Shown piece after piece: positions 46,321 through 57,978 of a DNA stretch of 64,000 nt. The notes beneath the pieces were generated by a model. It had not been told where the DNA came from. It made no database searches and was given only the letters and a program-made list of their open reading frames with translations. Made by a program: the position numbers and the translations under genes. Origin of the DNA: Nematostella vectensis (taxonomy: Eukaryota; Cnidaria; Anthozoa; Actiniaria; Edwardsiidae); contig NC_064047.1 in the NCBI RefSeq assembly GCF_932526225.1, forward strand, positions 2,665,501 through 2,729,500. Direction: 5' to 3'. The first letter of the stretch is position 1, and every line of letters starts with the position of its first letter.

Positions 46321-46869
46321 ATACATCTATATCAATTAAGTTTGACTATAAGAAAATGGAAAATGATTGAATGCCAAACACCACTGGTTATGGAAAACAA
46401 GTCTTGTATCTGTTAATAACATTCAGTGAGGCTGAATTAAGTTTGTAGCGAGGCCCTTGTAATGAATGAACGCATTTTTGATTATTATATATTATTATTG
46501 GCCAAACTTTGTTCAATTTTCAATTTTCTTATAGTCAAACTTTATCGAAATAGGTGTATATTATAAACCATGATGATTTTTATTACCATAACGTTAGAAT
46601 GCGCTTAGAGTGCAAACAGTAAAACCGTGAGAGATTAGTTAGTAAATAGAACTACTTTGTACAATTTAGTGAAAATAGTTGAACTAGAACGCGAATATTT
46701 AGTAAAATAGTTGGACCGTGATTTTGGCTTTTTATTTTTTCTTGTCTCACTGTTTCGGTCGAGCGGCAACACTCTTTTGTGAGGGAAATTGCCAATTCAC
46801 TATTTAGTAATTGTACAAAATAGTACAATTTAGTTTTACTAATCTTCCACGCTTTTACTGTTTGCACTC
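46321..46869. repeat. Two adjacent MITEs (copy B of 10,501-11,039)
   Basis: First element at 46,321-46,560 with ends ATACATCTATATC. Second at 46,608-46,869 with TA flanks and GAGTGCAAACAGTAAA ends. The second is about 10 bp longer than in A because of an extra TGTTTCGGTCGA-like insertion. From 46,870 to 47,583 no gene is recognised. Confidence 0.6.
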
Positions 46870-47583
46870 TAATTTTTTTCAGCATTTCAAGTATTTTGAA
46901 TACATATCGTTTTTATAATTGTAATTTTTAATAAATGCGTTGAGATAATAGCGGTCTTGCATGGTTCCTCTTTCCCCTCCCCCCCTCTTCTCTCTCGTCC
47001 GTAAAATAACCTTTTTGAGCAGAGCTTTCTGTGTGTAGCTTGATTCCTTTGTTCCATATTATTTGATCGAAAATATACCTCAAACTATTGCGACCTCCAA
47101 GTTGGAAATAATGTCACAGACCTCCATATCTTTAGCGATAACAAGGTGTTGATCTTTCTTTTTGAAAGAGCTTTTCTATGTGGTGTTTCATTGACCACAC
47201 CCGATTCGAGCTCGCGAAAGAAGAGAGCAAGGTCTGGATGTAGCCACCGAAATCTAGAAGGTTCGCTAACGCGAAATCCGGCTCGTTCCAGCAGAGGCTA
47301 ATGTGGAACAAAGGCAAAGCGACACAGAGAGCACTGCGCATGAGGTTGCCTTAGAGAGGGCTTAACGCGCTTGCCACGCGGATGACTGTTTACGAGCCTG
47401 TCACATATAAGACGTTATATCGCCTATGCGAGTGACGGATTGGCGAATCCGGGTGCACTCGTTACCACTTGCAGAACCTTTTGCGCTGTTCGTTCGTTTA
47501 TTTATCAAAGCCATTCTGTCCCATTGTAGCATAAAACCTTACTGCGAGTAATCCAATTTCCATTGTGGAAAAACACCTTTTTA

Positions 47584-47686
47584 ATGCTCATGGCTCCATT
47601 GTGGCAAAAGAGCTTCTTTGTGTGGATCATTGTCATTGTGGCTGGCAGTGCCAGTGATGGAAGTTCGGCGAATACGACGGAGACAA
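47584..47686 (+). CDS. Predicted signal-peptide exon (copy B)
   Basis: Same frame and donor as 11,753-11,855, with only a synonymous-looking change in the hydrophobic core. In copy B the Ser/Thr-rich repeat that could follow it is missing. The exon therefore has no obvious partner here unless it joins the downstream KDZ-derived exons, and no phase-compatible acceptor for that was found. Confidence 0.35.
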
Positions 47687-48000
47687 GTGAGTTGATAGAC
47701 AACTAAAAAGTTTACACTTAAGAAAAATACCGAATACCGGCTTCATCCCGGTGTAAGAACCATTCCCAGAGGACACCTTTCAAGCTATATTTTCATCATG
47801 ATTCCTTCTATACCATTCGCTCTACTAAACAAATGAAGCTATGTGACGCAACTCGCAGGTTCTTACACCGAGAACGAGCACGAATATCTCGCAAAATATC
47901 CATCCCCAGCTAGTTCAAGCAACCGAAAACAATGCAAAAAGATTAATGTGTAGCAATGTTCAATAATGTTCATTTTTTAGTATTCTTTCGAAGAGATCAT

Positions 48001-49250
48001 ATGCAAAAAGAAAAACTTGAAGACTTTCTTGCAGGTAATATTGCCTTTCCTGAATTGATTTTGTAATCCAAAAATATTACATTGATAAGAAGTAATGATA
48101 AATGTTGAAAAGTGTTTCCAATAGTAAAATTAAATATGCTTGTTTTCTTTTAACAGGTGACACAGGCAACCAGGTTTTGCCGATAGATATCACAACTGAG
48201 CCCCCACAACAGGTGATCAAGTTTAATCCAGCCAACAAAATGCATATGTAGTGCAATATTAGCGCTAATTCGAATTCGACGAGCAATTGAATATCAATAT
48301 ATCAATATATTTTTGTTATGTTGTAAATTCATTATTATACTATTCTATATCGGCAGAGACGACGTTACGAATCCAACTCCCTCAGAGAGGGTGTCCTCAG
48401 GGGAAAGCTGGCCCTGGTTCAACAAGGGATCGAATTTGCGATGCGGCAAATTTCGTCAGGCTTTTCTTCCTTTGCCCCTGTACTGAATGAAGACTTGGAG
48501 GAGTTCCGTGACACTCTGCAGACGCCTGATGAAGAAGAAAATGAGGAGGAAGAAGATGACGAAGAGGAGTCTGATGAGAGTAGCGATGACGAAGGAGACG
48601 ACGCCACTCCGTCTATAGCCATACAGTCTAAAGACTTTGGCCAAGGCGTCCACGCCTGGTGTTTCCCTGAAACAATAAGTCAAGGAACATTCAACGGTAG
48701 AAACGGAAGCAGTGCATGCAGCGTAATTGCCTTGGTAATTGGCCATATTTTCTGGAGCAAATCTCTTTTGCTCCCGCGTCCGTCCGCTTTGCTCCCAGAG
48801 AGTAACGTTGCTGCAATGTGCGCAGGTATCGAGCAGGGAAACAGGATTTATGACCTGCAAAGGAGTAGCCTTCCCACGCGGTACCTCTCCATAGAGGAAG
48901 CCGCAGGCTATCTCGCACCATGGTTTGACTGCTCCATTCGTGAGACCTTACCCGTCCGCCTAGAAGATCCGCACGAGGAAACAACAATCGTATATCAGCT
49001 ACAAAATGCCGTTCCTCCTGTGGGGTCTTTCAATCTAGCTTGCCTTACGATAAGTTGTAGGTCTGCACTTTTCGTGATCAGCGGCACTCAAATTGCTTAC
49101 TTTGATAGCCACTCGCATATGGCTAATCACGGCGCGCTAGTACTGTTATGTGCAACAGAAAACATGCGTACGTTTTGCGAAGCGTTATGGCGTTACGAGG
49201 GCTTTAACAAATCCACATATGGTAACTTATCTATGGTAGAATTCCATTAA
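48001..49250 (+). CDS. Stand-alone KDZ-derived gene with cysteine-peptidase-like domain
   Basis: The deletion that removed the KDZ body in copy B joins CATATG directly to CAAAAAGAAAAACTTG, so an ATG at 48,001 is in frame with the retained exon. Exons 48,001-48,034, 48,157-48,212 and 48,357-49,250 keep GT-AG sites and phases, giving 327 residues. It begins MQKEKLEDFLAG, then a Pro/Gln-containing linker, RRRYESNSLREGVLRG, a strongly acidic stretch near residues 90-120, and the peptidase-like domain. That domain has GRNGSSACSVIAL (possible catalytic Cys) and AYFDSHSHMANHG (possible Asp and His), as in copy A. The sequence is about 98-99% identical to A. Expression is unknown. It could be a pseudogene fragment that happens to stay open. 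Confidence 0.5.
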
Positions 49251-49725
49251 ATTTGTAGCCGGGGTCACCTGCTGAATAGACAAATTGTTAGTCGTCCCTA
49301 ACTTTTACTCGCTAACATATGCGCACACGCAAATCTTCAGTGGAACATAGGGATGGGTGTCCTATCGTGATACAGAACGAGGACTCTTTACTTCGGGATA
49401 TCATTTCTGTCCCAACGCAACGTTAGGTAAAAGTGATTGTATAGGCATGTAACTGTAACTGTAAAGTAGCACATTTATATTAATCCGGCGAGGCTGGGAT
49501 TATCAAACAGACAGAACTTATAATTAAAAGTAGTGAACAAATCAAATGTCGCCAGTGTAATGTCAATTTCACATTTTAAACATTAATGAAAAAGTAACTA
49601 GGGGTAGGTTGTAGGCTTAGAGATAGGCGATAAGGGGTAAGCCCCACCCCAGCCCCAGAGCGGACAAGCCCGTTCTCTTTCCTTGTTCGCCTATGCGTTT
49701 CAGCACCGATTCTGACAGAGGCGTT

Positions 49726-50152
49726 CAGTCATAGCCTTAGGTTCGTTGAGGTAGACCCCGAGGAGAGTACCCCCCCCCCCCCCCCCCCCCCACCGTTTTG
49801 AGTTTTACCCCCAAAAAAGTGAAAACTATAGGGATCCCTCAAAGCCTTAGTTTCGTTGGGGTAGATACCGAGAAGAGTACACCCCGTTTCGAGTTCTACC
49901 CCCAAAAATTGTAAACTATAGGGATCCCTCATAGCCTTAGTTTCGTTGGGGTAGATACCGAGAAGAGTACACCCCGTTTTGAGCTTTACCCTCAAAAAGT
50001 TAAAAAAGGCCATAAGGATCCCTCATAGCATTAGTTTCGTTGGGGTAGATACACAGAAGAGCACACCCCGTTTTCAGTTTTACCCAAAAAAAGTTAAAAA
50101 AGGGTAAACTATAGTGGGATCCCTCATAGCCTTAGTTTCGTTGGGGTAGACC
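49726..50152. repeat. Tandem satellite of about 90 bp (copy B)
   Basis: Four to five monomers with GGATCCCTCATAGCCTTAGT, and a C run at 49,770-49,791. Shorter than the copy A array. Confidence 0.85.
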
Positions 50153-50162
50153 AATAGACCGT

Positions 50163-50264
50163 TTAGGGATTAGGGTTAGGGATTAGGGTTGGGTTGGGGT
50201 TAGGGTAGGGTTGGGGTTAGGGTAGGGTTAGGATTGGGGTTAGGGTAGGGTTAGGGTTGGGGTT
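50163..50264. repeat. Interstitial telomere-like repeat (copy B)
   Basis: TTAGGG and TTGGGG variants adjoining the satellite, as in copy A, with small length changes. Confidence 0.8.
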
Positions 50265-50579
50265 AGTCTTAGGGATTCCTCTTTGCATTAGTTGTGATGG
50301 GCTAGACCGAGGATTATGACTTAGCAGGCTCCGATCGCGTTCAACACAGTTTTATTCTCTTGTATTAAGGACGTTCGCTAAAAAGGCAAAGGAAATAAGA
50401 GGCTGACTTTTTAATCGTAATTGCAGCTTTGGGACGAGTTTATCTGAATATTCAACTTGACGAGGTTTATCCGGACTGCTGTGACACTTGCAGCCAGCAG
50501 TTAATGAGAGAAATGTTAGTATGTTTATGATCCCTTTGGCGTATTTTAGTGCAAAAATCTCGTGTTTTCAGTTTAATTA

Positions 50580-51545
50580 ATAATTATATTTATTTGTAAA
50601 GCGCTAAATCTATGTGGGCATTTTAAACGAAATAAAGAAAACAAAGAATTACATATAAAGAATATCTAGATTACATTAACCATTGTAAAATAAACGGAAC
50701 AAGTGCCTGTTTAAAAATAAGTCCTCTTATCCCTTGATGATGATGCATGGATGATTGTTTTTAAGGTGATTGCCAATAAACATGCCAAGATATTTAATAG
50801 TACTTTTGTGCTCGATATCACAGGCTGTGATGGTGATACTAACTTTCTTCCTAGGTGATTTAATAATAATGTAGTTAGTTTTCTTAAAGTTAATGGATAA
50901 TTTATTTGCATTGCAATATTTGATTACATTTAAAAGTTCAGTGTTAATGGTTAGCTCTAAATCTTTAGGATTTTTAGATGAATAGAAAATGTTTGTATCG
51001 TCTGCAAATATCCTGAATTTCAGTTTTTTTGAGGAGTGTGGGAGGTCATTGATGTATAGAAGAAAAAGCAAAGGTCCAAGTGTTGACACTTGTGGGACTC
51101 CGCAGGTAATTGGTTGAAGGTCCGATTCAGTGTTTCCTAATTTGACAAACTGTTTTCTTTCATTTAGGTAGCTTGAAAACCATTTTTGTGGGTTATCCCT
51201 AATTCCATATTTGTACATTTTATCAAGTAAAATGTTATGGTTTAGGGTATCAAATGCCTTCGAGAAATCAAGGAAAATACCACAGGTCAGCATGTTTTGA
51301 TCTAGTGCTGTTTTAAGGTTTTCGATAGTTTCTAAGATTGCATGCTCTGTAAAGTGGCCTTTCCTGAATCCAAACTGATATTGAAATAAGATATTATGCT
51401 TTTCAAGATAGAAGATTAATTGATCATATACAAGTTTTTCAAGGATTTTTTTTAAAGGAGAAAAGAATAGCTATTTGCCTGTAGTTCCCTGGTTGAGAGG
51501 GGTAACTTTTAAATATTGGGGTTACTCGTGAGATCTTGAAGGTAT
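50580..51545 (-). pseudogene. LINE reverse transcriptase fragment, copy B
   Basis: Same fragment as 19,141-20,110. The longest frame (50,727-51,293) keeps FLDFSKAFDTLNHNILL and FADDTN, and continues past the copy A stop into the KLSINFKKTNYIII region. The GVPQGS block has become GVPQVS, losing a conserved Gly. A one-base run-length change near 51,450 breaks the N-terminal part. It is a dead fragment without endonuclease. Confidence 0.85.
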
Positions 51546-51784
51546 TACAAAATAAAAGAAAGCATCAATAGAAAAAGGAGGTCCAAGAACGAAACAAGCA
51601 ATAAAGCAGCAGCTAACAAAACTGAAAACATTCGAAGTTTTCGGGTACAGAGAATACTTAAGTGCTTTGAGAAACAGGCCCCTGGTTAAGCAGTTATAAT
51701 CACACAAAAAAACAGACTTGAAAAATAAACTGATTGATTTTGTTTTGTACATGGAGCATGCTATGTTCATGTTGACGCCGCCTC

Positions 51785-51959
51785 GGTTGGTGTTGTCGCC
51801 GCGGGTGCCCCCGTGGGTGGTGTTGTAGCCGCGGGTGCCCCCGTGGGTGGTATTGTCGCCGCGGGTGCTGCCGTGGGTGGTGTTGTCGCCGCGGGTGCTG
51901 CCGTGGGTGGTGTTGTCGCCGCGGGTGCCCCCGTGGGTGGTGTTGTTGCCGCGGGTGTT
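51785..51959. repeat. 30-bp GC-rich minisatellite (copy B)
   Basis: About six units, as at 20,335-20,508, with scattered substitutions and a different first unit. Confidence 0.85.
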
Positions 51960-52330
51960 TTTCTTTGGGCTGAAATGGACAAACTAGTTTTTGTTATCAA
52001 ATGAGGCGAACTTTTCTTGTTTTTACCAATTGGGATTATTTAATACAATCAGATTACTTTTAAGTATTTTAAAAGAGAATTTGCTCAGTATCATAAACAC
52101 AACGCGACGGTCCGCCCCGACCTGATCATAATAAAGCTCGACTTGAAATTGAACTTGAAAAGTTGATAAATTTCAGCATCTCTGAATCGTCTTTTGCCCT
52201 GGACTACTTTATTTATGCAATTACCAATACAGCATACACAAATCAATATGGTAAAGATATAAATTTACTAGGGAAGGGCTCTAGTAGTTTAAATATTGTT
52301 CTGTAAATTTTGTGGAAAAAGATATCTGTA

Positions 52331-52528
52331 TCACAGACCTCTCATGAATCTATCAAACAAGCGGAAGGCAAGTTGGCCATCCTCGTCAGGTTTGGCCTCC
52401 TGCTGGTCCCCGATAAACTTCAGGCCCCTTCCTCTTGTGCCGTAGCAGGATGTGGTCGTCCCTTTGCCGTGCCGTCCAAACATAAGGACGACCACATCCA
52501 CGCCGTGCTCCTTTTGAAGGACATCTGC
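52331..52528 (-). CDS. Unrecognised minus-strand open exon (copy B)
   Basis: Counterpart of 20,884-21,081, with acceptor ATCCACAG, a first codon changed from Thr to Ala, and one Glu-to-Lys change (GRHGKGTTTS). The frame and stop are kept. No family assignment. Confidence 0.28.
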   Translation of the reverse strand, partial: ADVLQKEHGVDVVVLMFGRHGKGTTTSCYGTRGRGLKFIGDQQEAKPDEDGQLAFRLFDRFMRGL

Positions 52529-52793
52529 CTGTGGATCACGATACAAGCAAAAATAATTACTTCTTTTGCTAAACAAATATTCTTACAGTTATTATAATAC
52601 AGCGTTCGCTGGTTCGTAAGGGTGATTTATCATGGACAATTTTTATTAAAGACTTTTATCGGATTTGAGCCACTTTGGAAGAAAAGCCAAAATCCATATA
52701 GTCTCTGGTCTTGCCTGCGAAAAGAGCCAGCTGCAGTATAGCCCTATCGGTGTAATGGTTATTATTGGGAGTAAAGGTATAAAAATTACTTAC

Positions 52794-52941
<148 letters not shown>

Positions 52942-54292
52942 CATATGATGATGATAATGATGATGATGATGAGGATGATGATGATTACAATGGTAATGAC
53001 AAAATACAACTAGTGTACTGTCTATGGCATATAGCCTATTTCTCCTCGGTTTCCGTGGTATGCCCACTACGAAACGGTCAAAATATATGTGTTTGGCAGA
53101 AATGATAGATCAGAAAGAATACTAAATAACATAATTCGACATTTGTAAAGACTTTGCAGCTAATGGACCGACCGAGTATAGCGGATATACAGTTATGCTT
53201 AGCCAGTTTTAATGTTAATTGAAATAAGTGTATTACAGTCGTTGCCATCATTCTATGATATATCCATTGAAATACTAAGGAAAAAGTTCAACATGGAATC
53301 AAAAGAGTTGGATTTCTTTACTACAAAGACAAACATTTCTTAACTGCAAAATCAAAAACTTTAGCGAACAACTCAAGCTAGTAATAATAATTAAAATGGT
53401 AATCTGATGATATCAGTTTCGGCAGTGCACCCTCTAATAAATATACTTCTTTTAATGTCAAAGACATTCCACTCTCTTACTCTCTTTTTTCATTGCTCCA
53501 TATTCTGTTTGTGTGTGTGTCTGTTTTTTTTGTTTTTTTTTTTTTTGCGGCCAGGAGCTCTTTAGACACAACAGGAAATGTTACTTATTAGTAAAAATTA
53601 TTTAAAGAAATTAGCTTGAAACGAGCAGATTTTTTGGCCCTTTTACCAAATTTTTTGGAAAGGAAATAAGAGTATACTGTAAACAAAATTTGAGTGAGTT
53701 TGAAATGAGTGAGTTTTGGCACCTTTATGGTTAAAACTATTGGTAACCACGTCCAATTTGGTATCTTTCATTAAGGGTGGTAAAGGGGGGTATGGATGAC
53801 ATTTTCACGGACAGAAAAATGGCTTTCCACGTTTTACTGGCTGAAACAAACAGCGCCTAGAAAATAAGTATAAGCTAGATCTGGCTTCACGTGGACTCAA
53901 AACTGCTAAATCATGTTAGATCACGTTCCACGGAGATGGAAAATGGACGATTTCACGTTTCTCGGCAGTGTAAAACGGCCATATCTCGTTTCACGAAGAC
54001 ACACTTTACCACCCTGTTCATTGGCTATTCTAATGAACATATAACGGGAGTTGTCCGGGAAATCTCCTAAATATTGTTTTCTAAAGCTTGTTTTGTATGA
54101 TTACGCAATACAGTATAATATTTAATCTTACCCTATCGAAAAGATGTCCTCTTTGGTGGGTGATATTCCCATCCCCCCTCATTTCCTTCTTTTTGGGGGG
54201 AGGGAAAGGGGCCTTGCACGTTGTACAAACTCTTCGTGCAAGGGCATTGCTGCCATTGCAGCTATGGCATCTCTAAAATACCATAGAAAAGA

Positions 54293-54316
54293 AGCAGACA
54301 ATTAACATGCTGAAAG
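54293..54316. other. Single unexpanded 27-bp unit (copy B)
   Basis: AAGCAGACAATTAACATGCT GAAAGG occupies the position of the 60-copy array in copy A, flanked on both sides by the same unique sequence. This is the unexpanded state. Confidence 0.9.
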
Positions 54317-54501
54317 GGCTTGGAATTATTTCACGTTTGTTGAGAAAACACCAGATTCTACATATTCACAAATGGCAAAATTTTGGAAGACTAGCTGGAA
54401 AACCAACAAAGAAAGTGGACTTTTTAACTTTAAATCCTCCACTATCTTTTAAGAAATGTATAAGAGAGAACGCCAAAACGATGCCTATCTGATACCATTA
54501 T

Positions 54502-54946
54502 GCACTAGTCAATTGAAACCCCTACCCCCATGGTCCTGGAGAAGGGTGGAGGATTAGACTTGAACAAAACTGAGAAACGCTATGCCCCCCCCCCCCCCCC
54601 CCCACTCCATCTGGACAACACTGCAGTCAAATGCCCCTACACCTTGTGATACAAACTATGCAACTACCTGACATTTAAGACAACAAGTCTTTTGAAATAA
54701 GACTTTGTCTTTCAATGCCAGTACACTTCAGTGAGTACATTTTTTATTTTGAATAACTAGGGAGCCTGTAGATGCTAGTCACTTGTCCCCAAACCCCCAG
54801 GGTGGGGACGAGTCTTAGAGTAAAAAAACTGTCAATTCCCCCACCTCCTAGGGACAGATTCTCGTTCAAAATTGCTCTAAACCCCCATGTTAAAAACCCC
54901 AAACTTCCCCGGGACCATGGGGGTGGGGGTTGCAAATGATTAGTGC
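54502..54946. repeat. MITE with about 40-bp inverted ends (copy B)
   Basis: Counterpart of 24,604-25,046, with the same ends and internal C run. Confidence 0.7.
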
Positions 54947-55142
54947 AGTCAAGGTCACTAGTGTGAACCACCCTTCAGTAAACCTGAGAATTTTGGTGGC
55001 AAAAGGTTTGAAATTTGGATTGGAGTCTTGTTAACTTTGTGGTGCTCCTTTCCAGATCCAGTGAAAGATGCCCCTAATTGTATTTTTCAGCATGAGACAA
55101 AGACATCTTAATGCATCCGCCTATACAAATTTTAAATTATAC

Positions 55143-57474
55143 CTTTTTGGGAGCTCCTCTCTTTCCAGGATCTGTAAATTAAAAGTAAATATGATTTAGG
55201 ACATTTTGCTACAGGGGCATCTGACAATACTGATCTCGGCTGTTACTCTTGGTCAGTATACTTTCTGACCTTTCCCATGCAACTAGTAAAAATAGCTCCC
55301 TGATTTTTTCAACTAACAAAAAAAGTGAAATAAAAAAAAACACTCACCAAGCTTAGCTTGTCAAGCAAAGTGATATTGCATTGTAAATAATGGACTTGTT
55401 GTTGTCCTAACGGCCTCTAATGATAGGAAAATTGGTGTTATCGGCCAAAAATGTCTTGGGGGGTGCGAAATCCAAAAAAATGGACCATATTTTTACGGGG
55501 GGGGGGGAGGGAGGGAGTTCTCTGATAAAAATCTGACCACCCCTGAAAGAACAAAAAGGGACATTTTTTGCTTTTACAGTATCTCCTAGGGACGTTTATT
55601 GTCTGATTTGGCTACAAAAAAGTCTGACTTATGGATTGGTGACATACCAGAGTGATCTAGCTAATTATGCTTTATGATTTTGTCTACAAATAGCACGTCT
55701 ATTGAGAACCGAAAGTGGGGGGGGGGGGGGGGCGTTCGCACCCCCTGCACCACCCCTGGGTACAGGCATGAACCAGCAACACAATTATCCAACAGTAAAA
55801 AAATGGCAGCATGAGCTTGAGGTCTATCTGGATTAAATAAGCTCTAGCCGAAATGCATAATAGGGGCATATAATGCCGTCAAAGAATATCATTTTATCAG
55901 AATGCATTAGAATCACTGTGTGTGGACTTTGAGCTGTCATGACTATGGAATGCAAAACACAATAATCAAGAAATTTATGCCACAGTGTGGGGTGGAGAGC
56001 GTACTGCATGACTCCAACCTCAGTGGGTTGCAAGGAGAACCTGCCTGTGTAGTCTGGCCCTAATCACACGAGATTGAACTCCAATCAATGGAAACTTTAC
56101 TGTTAAGGTAAGGTTTGATTGCCAAATGTAAATGATCAATTGATTGAAGTCCCTAGCAGGGGGTACTTTCTGCAGGTTTCCAAACTCCATGCCCTGAACA
56201 GGGCACATAATTGTTGGACAATTTAGGGGTTTTGTCTTGAACAGAGAATGCTTTTCCCAGATTTGTTCCCTATAACAATGTCTCTGTTTTAAAACCTCAG
56301 TGGCAAACCAATAGCCAAGCATGGGGTTGAGTACCAATTCAAATGTGGTTGATTGGTAGCCTACTCAGTATGATTTAGTTTACATTTTTTGTGAGCTTGA
56401 TTGTTTTTAAAAGGGATGTTTGATTGACTTCAGGCAAACATTAGTTATGATAAGGCTTCAGTTAATGTGTTTATGCTATGGGGTGGTGCAATAACATATT
56501 GTAAATATAGGTACAGTAAACACCCGCATATAAGAACACACAATTTCAGAGATCAGACTGATTATGTTCTTATTTATCAGATGCTTAGTGAAAAATCACC
56601 CTCAGGATGTTCTTAAATGTTCTTTTTTTTTTAATTCAGTGTTGTACACTGTTGGTAGGAAAATTTAATCATGTTTTTGGACAATAACATAAATTGATGG
56701 AACAATGATTAAAAAACTAATGTTCAAATAGGTCTACTGTAATCAGTAATGTAACAAAACAGTAACAAGAAGGGTGCATGTTATAGTTCTTATGGTAATT
56801 CGTGTGATTTTGACACCCTTCCCATTTTATAAGAACATTTTTCCTTTTCCAGGCTGACATTGTTCTTATAAAAGTGGTGTTTTTTTGCCAAATTTCAGCC
56901 AGATGTTCTTAATTCGTGTGTTCTTATATGCAGGTGTTTGCTGTACAGTATCAGGCGCATACAGGGGTAGCACAGGGTGCACTCACCCCCCTTGATACCT
57001 ATGACTGCGCACCCACATTAGCCTGAGCATCAGTTATAATTCGCAAATCTATATAAAATAAAGAAAATATCAGGATCTCGTCGCCCAAATGGATTTTCGA
57101 TCAAAAAGTAAAGTAAGCTTAGGTACTAAGTATTCTTGCAATGCACTATTATAAAGTCTCCACAAAAATATCTCAATCAAAAGACAGCTAGAAAACAACG
57201 AAATGAAAAGCTCCAACTCTTCACAATGCCTCTCTCTATTGCTCTGACAGTGAAAGTTTTTGCAAATATATGATTGGACCGGTACACGTGCTAGGCGTAA
57301 AACTCGTTTGACCTCGAATCATGCCCAATCAATGCGTCAAATAGCATTGCATTTCAGATAAATCTATTCGGAGAGTAGTATATATTTAAGTAAAGTGCTA
57401 AGAAAACAAATTGAGTTTATAGCTCTCACGAAAACAACACAGAAATGATCCGAGTTTTCGTACTTACCCGCCAT
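55143..57474 (-). CDS. Candidate first exons of a minus-strand gene (copy B)
   Basis: Exons 57,468-57,474 (ATGGCGG then GTAAGT), 55,348-55,406 and 55,143-55,171, all with splice sites and phases as in copy A. One Gly is replaced by Leu in exon 2. Since the two copies are so similar, conservation here is weak evidence. Confidence 0.27.
56514..56943. repeat. Tc1/mariner-like MITE (copy B)
   Basis: Counterpart of 26,608-27,036, with TA flanks and CAGTAAACACC ends. Confidence 0.75.
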
Positions 57475-57978
57475 GTTGTTTTGGCTTGTCAAGACATGCT
57501 GCGCAGAAAAGAAGAAGTTTAGTACCATCTGCGCACATGACCGGCTTGATGTTATGAGTCAATTCAAGCGCATTTGATATTTGATCATAATCGTCAATTC
57601 ATTTAAGCGATCATGTTGCCTCGTGCTAACAAGGCATTCGTGTTCAGGCGTTAACAATAACTACGGCAGCGACAGCGAAAAGGTAACTCAGTTTTAAGTC
57701 AAATGCAGTTCTCGCTTCATTCCTTTCATTCATTTATTATTGACATAAGTTATTGTTTAGTTGTCATGCTTACGGGGGTTTGCCAGTTGGAGAACCAGTC
57801 CGACTCGCTCGTTCTCCTTAGTTGCGTTAGCTCAAACTTATCGAATACTTATCGATATATTCAATTTTAATTTGAAATCAGCTCAGCTGCTCCATACAAA
57901 AGTTAACCAAGCTTCTGGGATTATATGTATGTTTTGATGAAGTTATCATGATATTTTACACCAGACCGCTTAACACGC

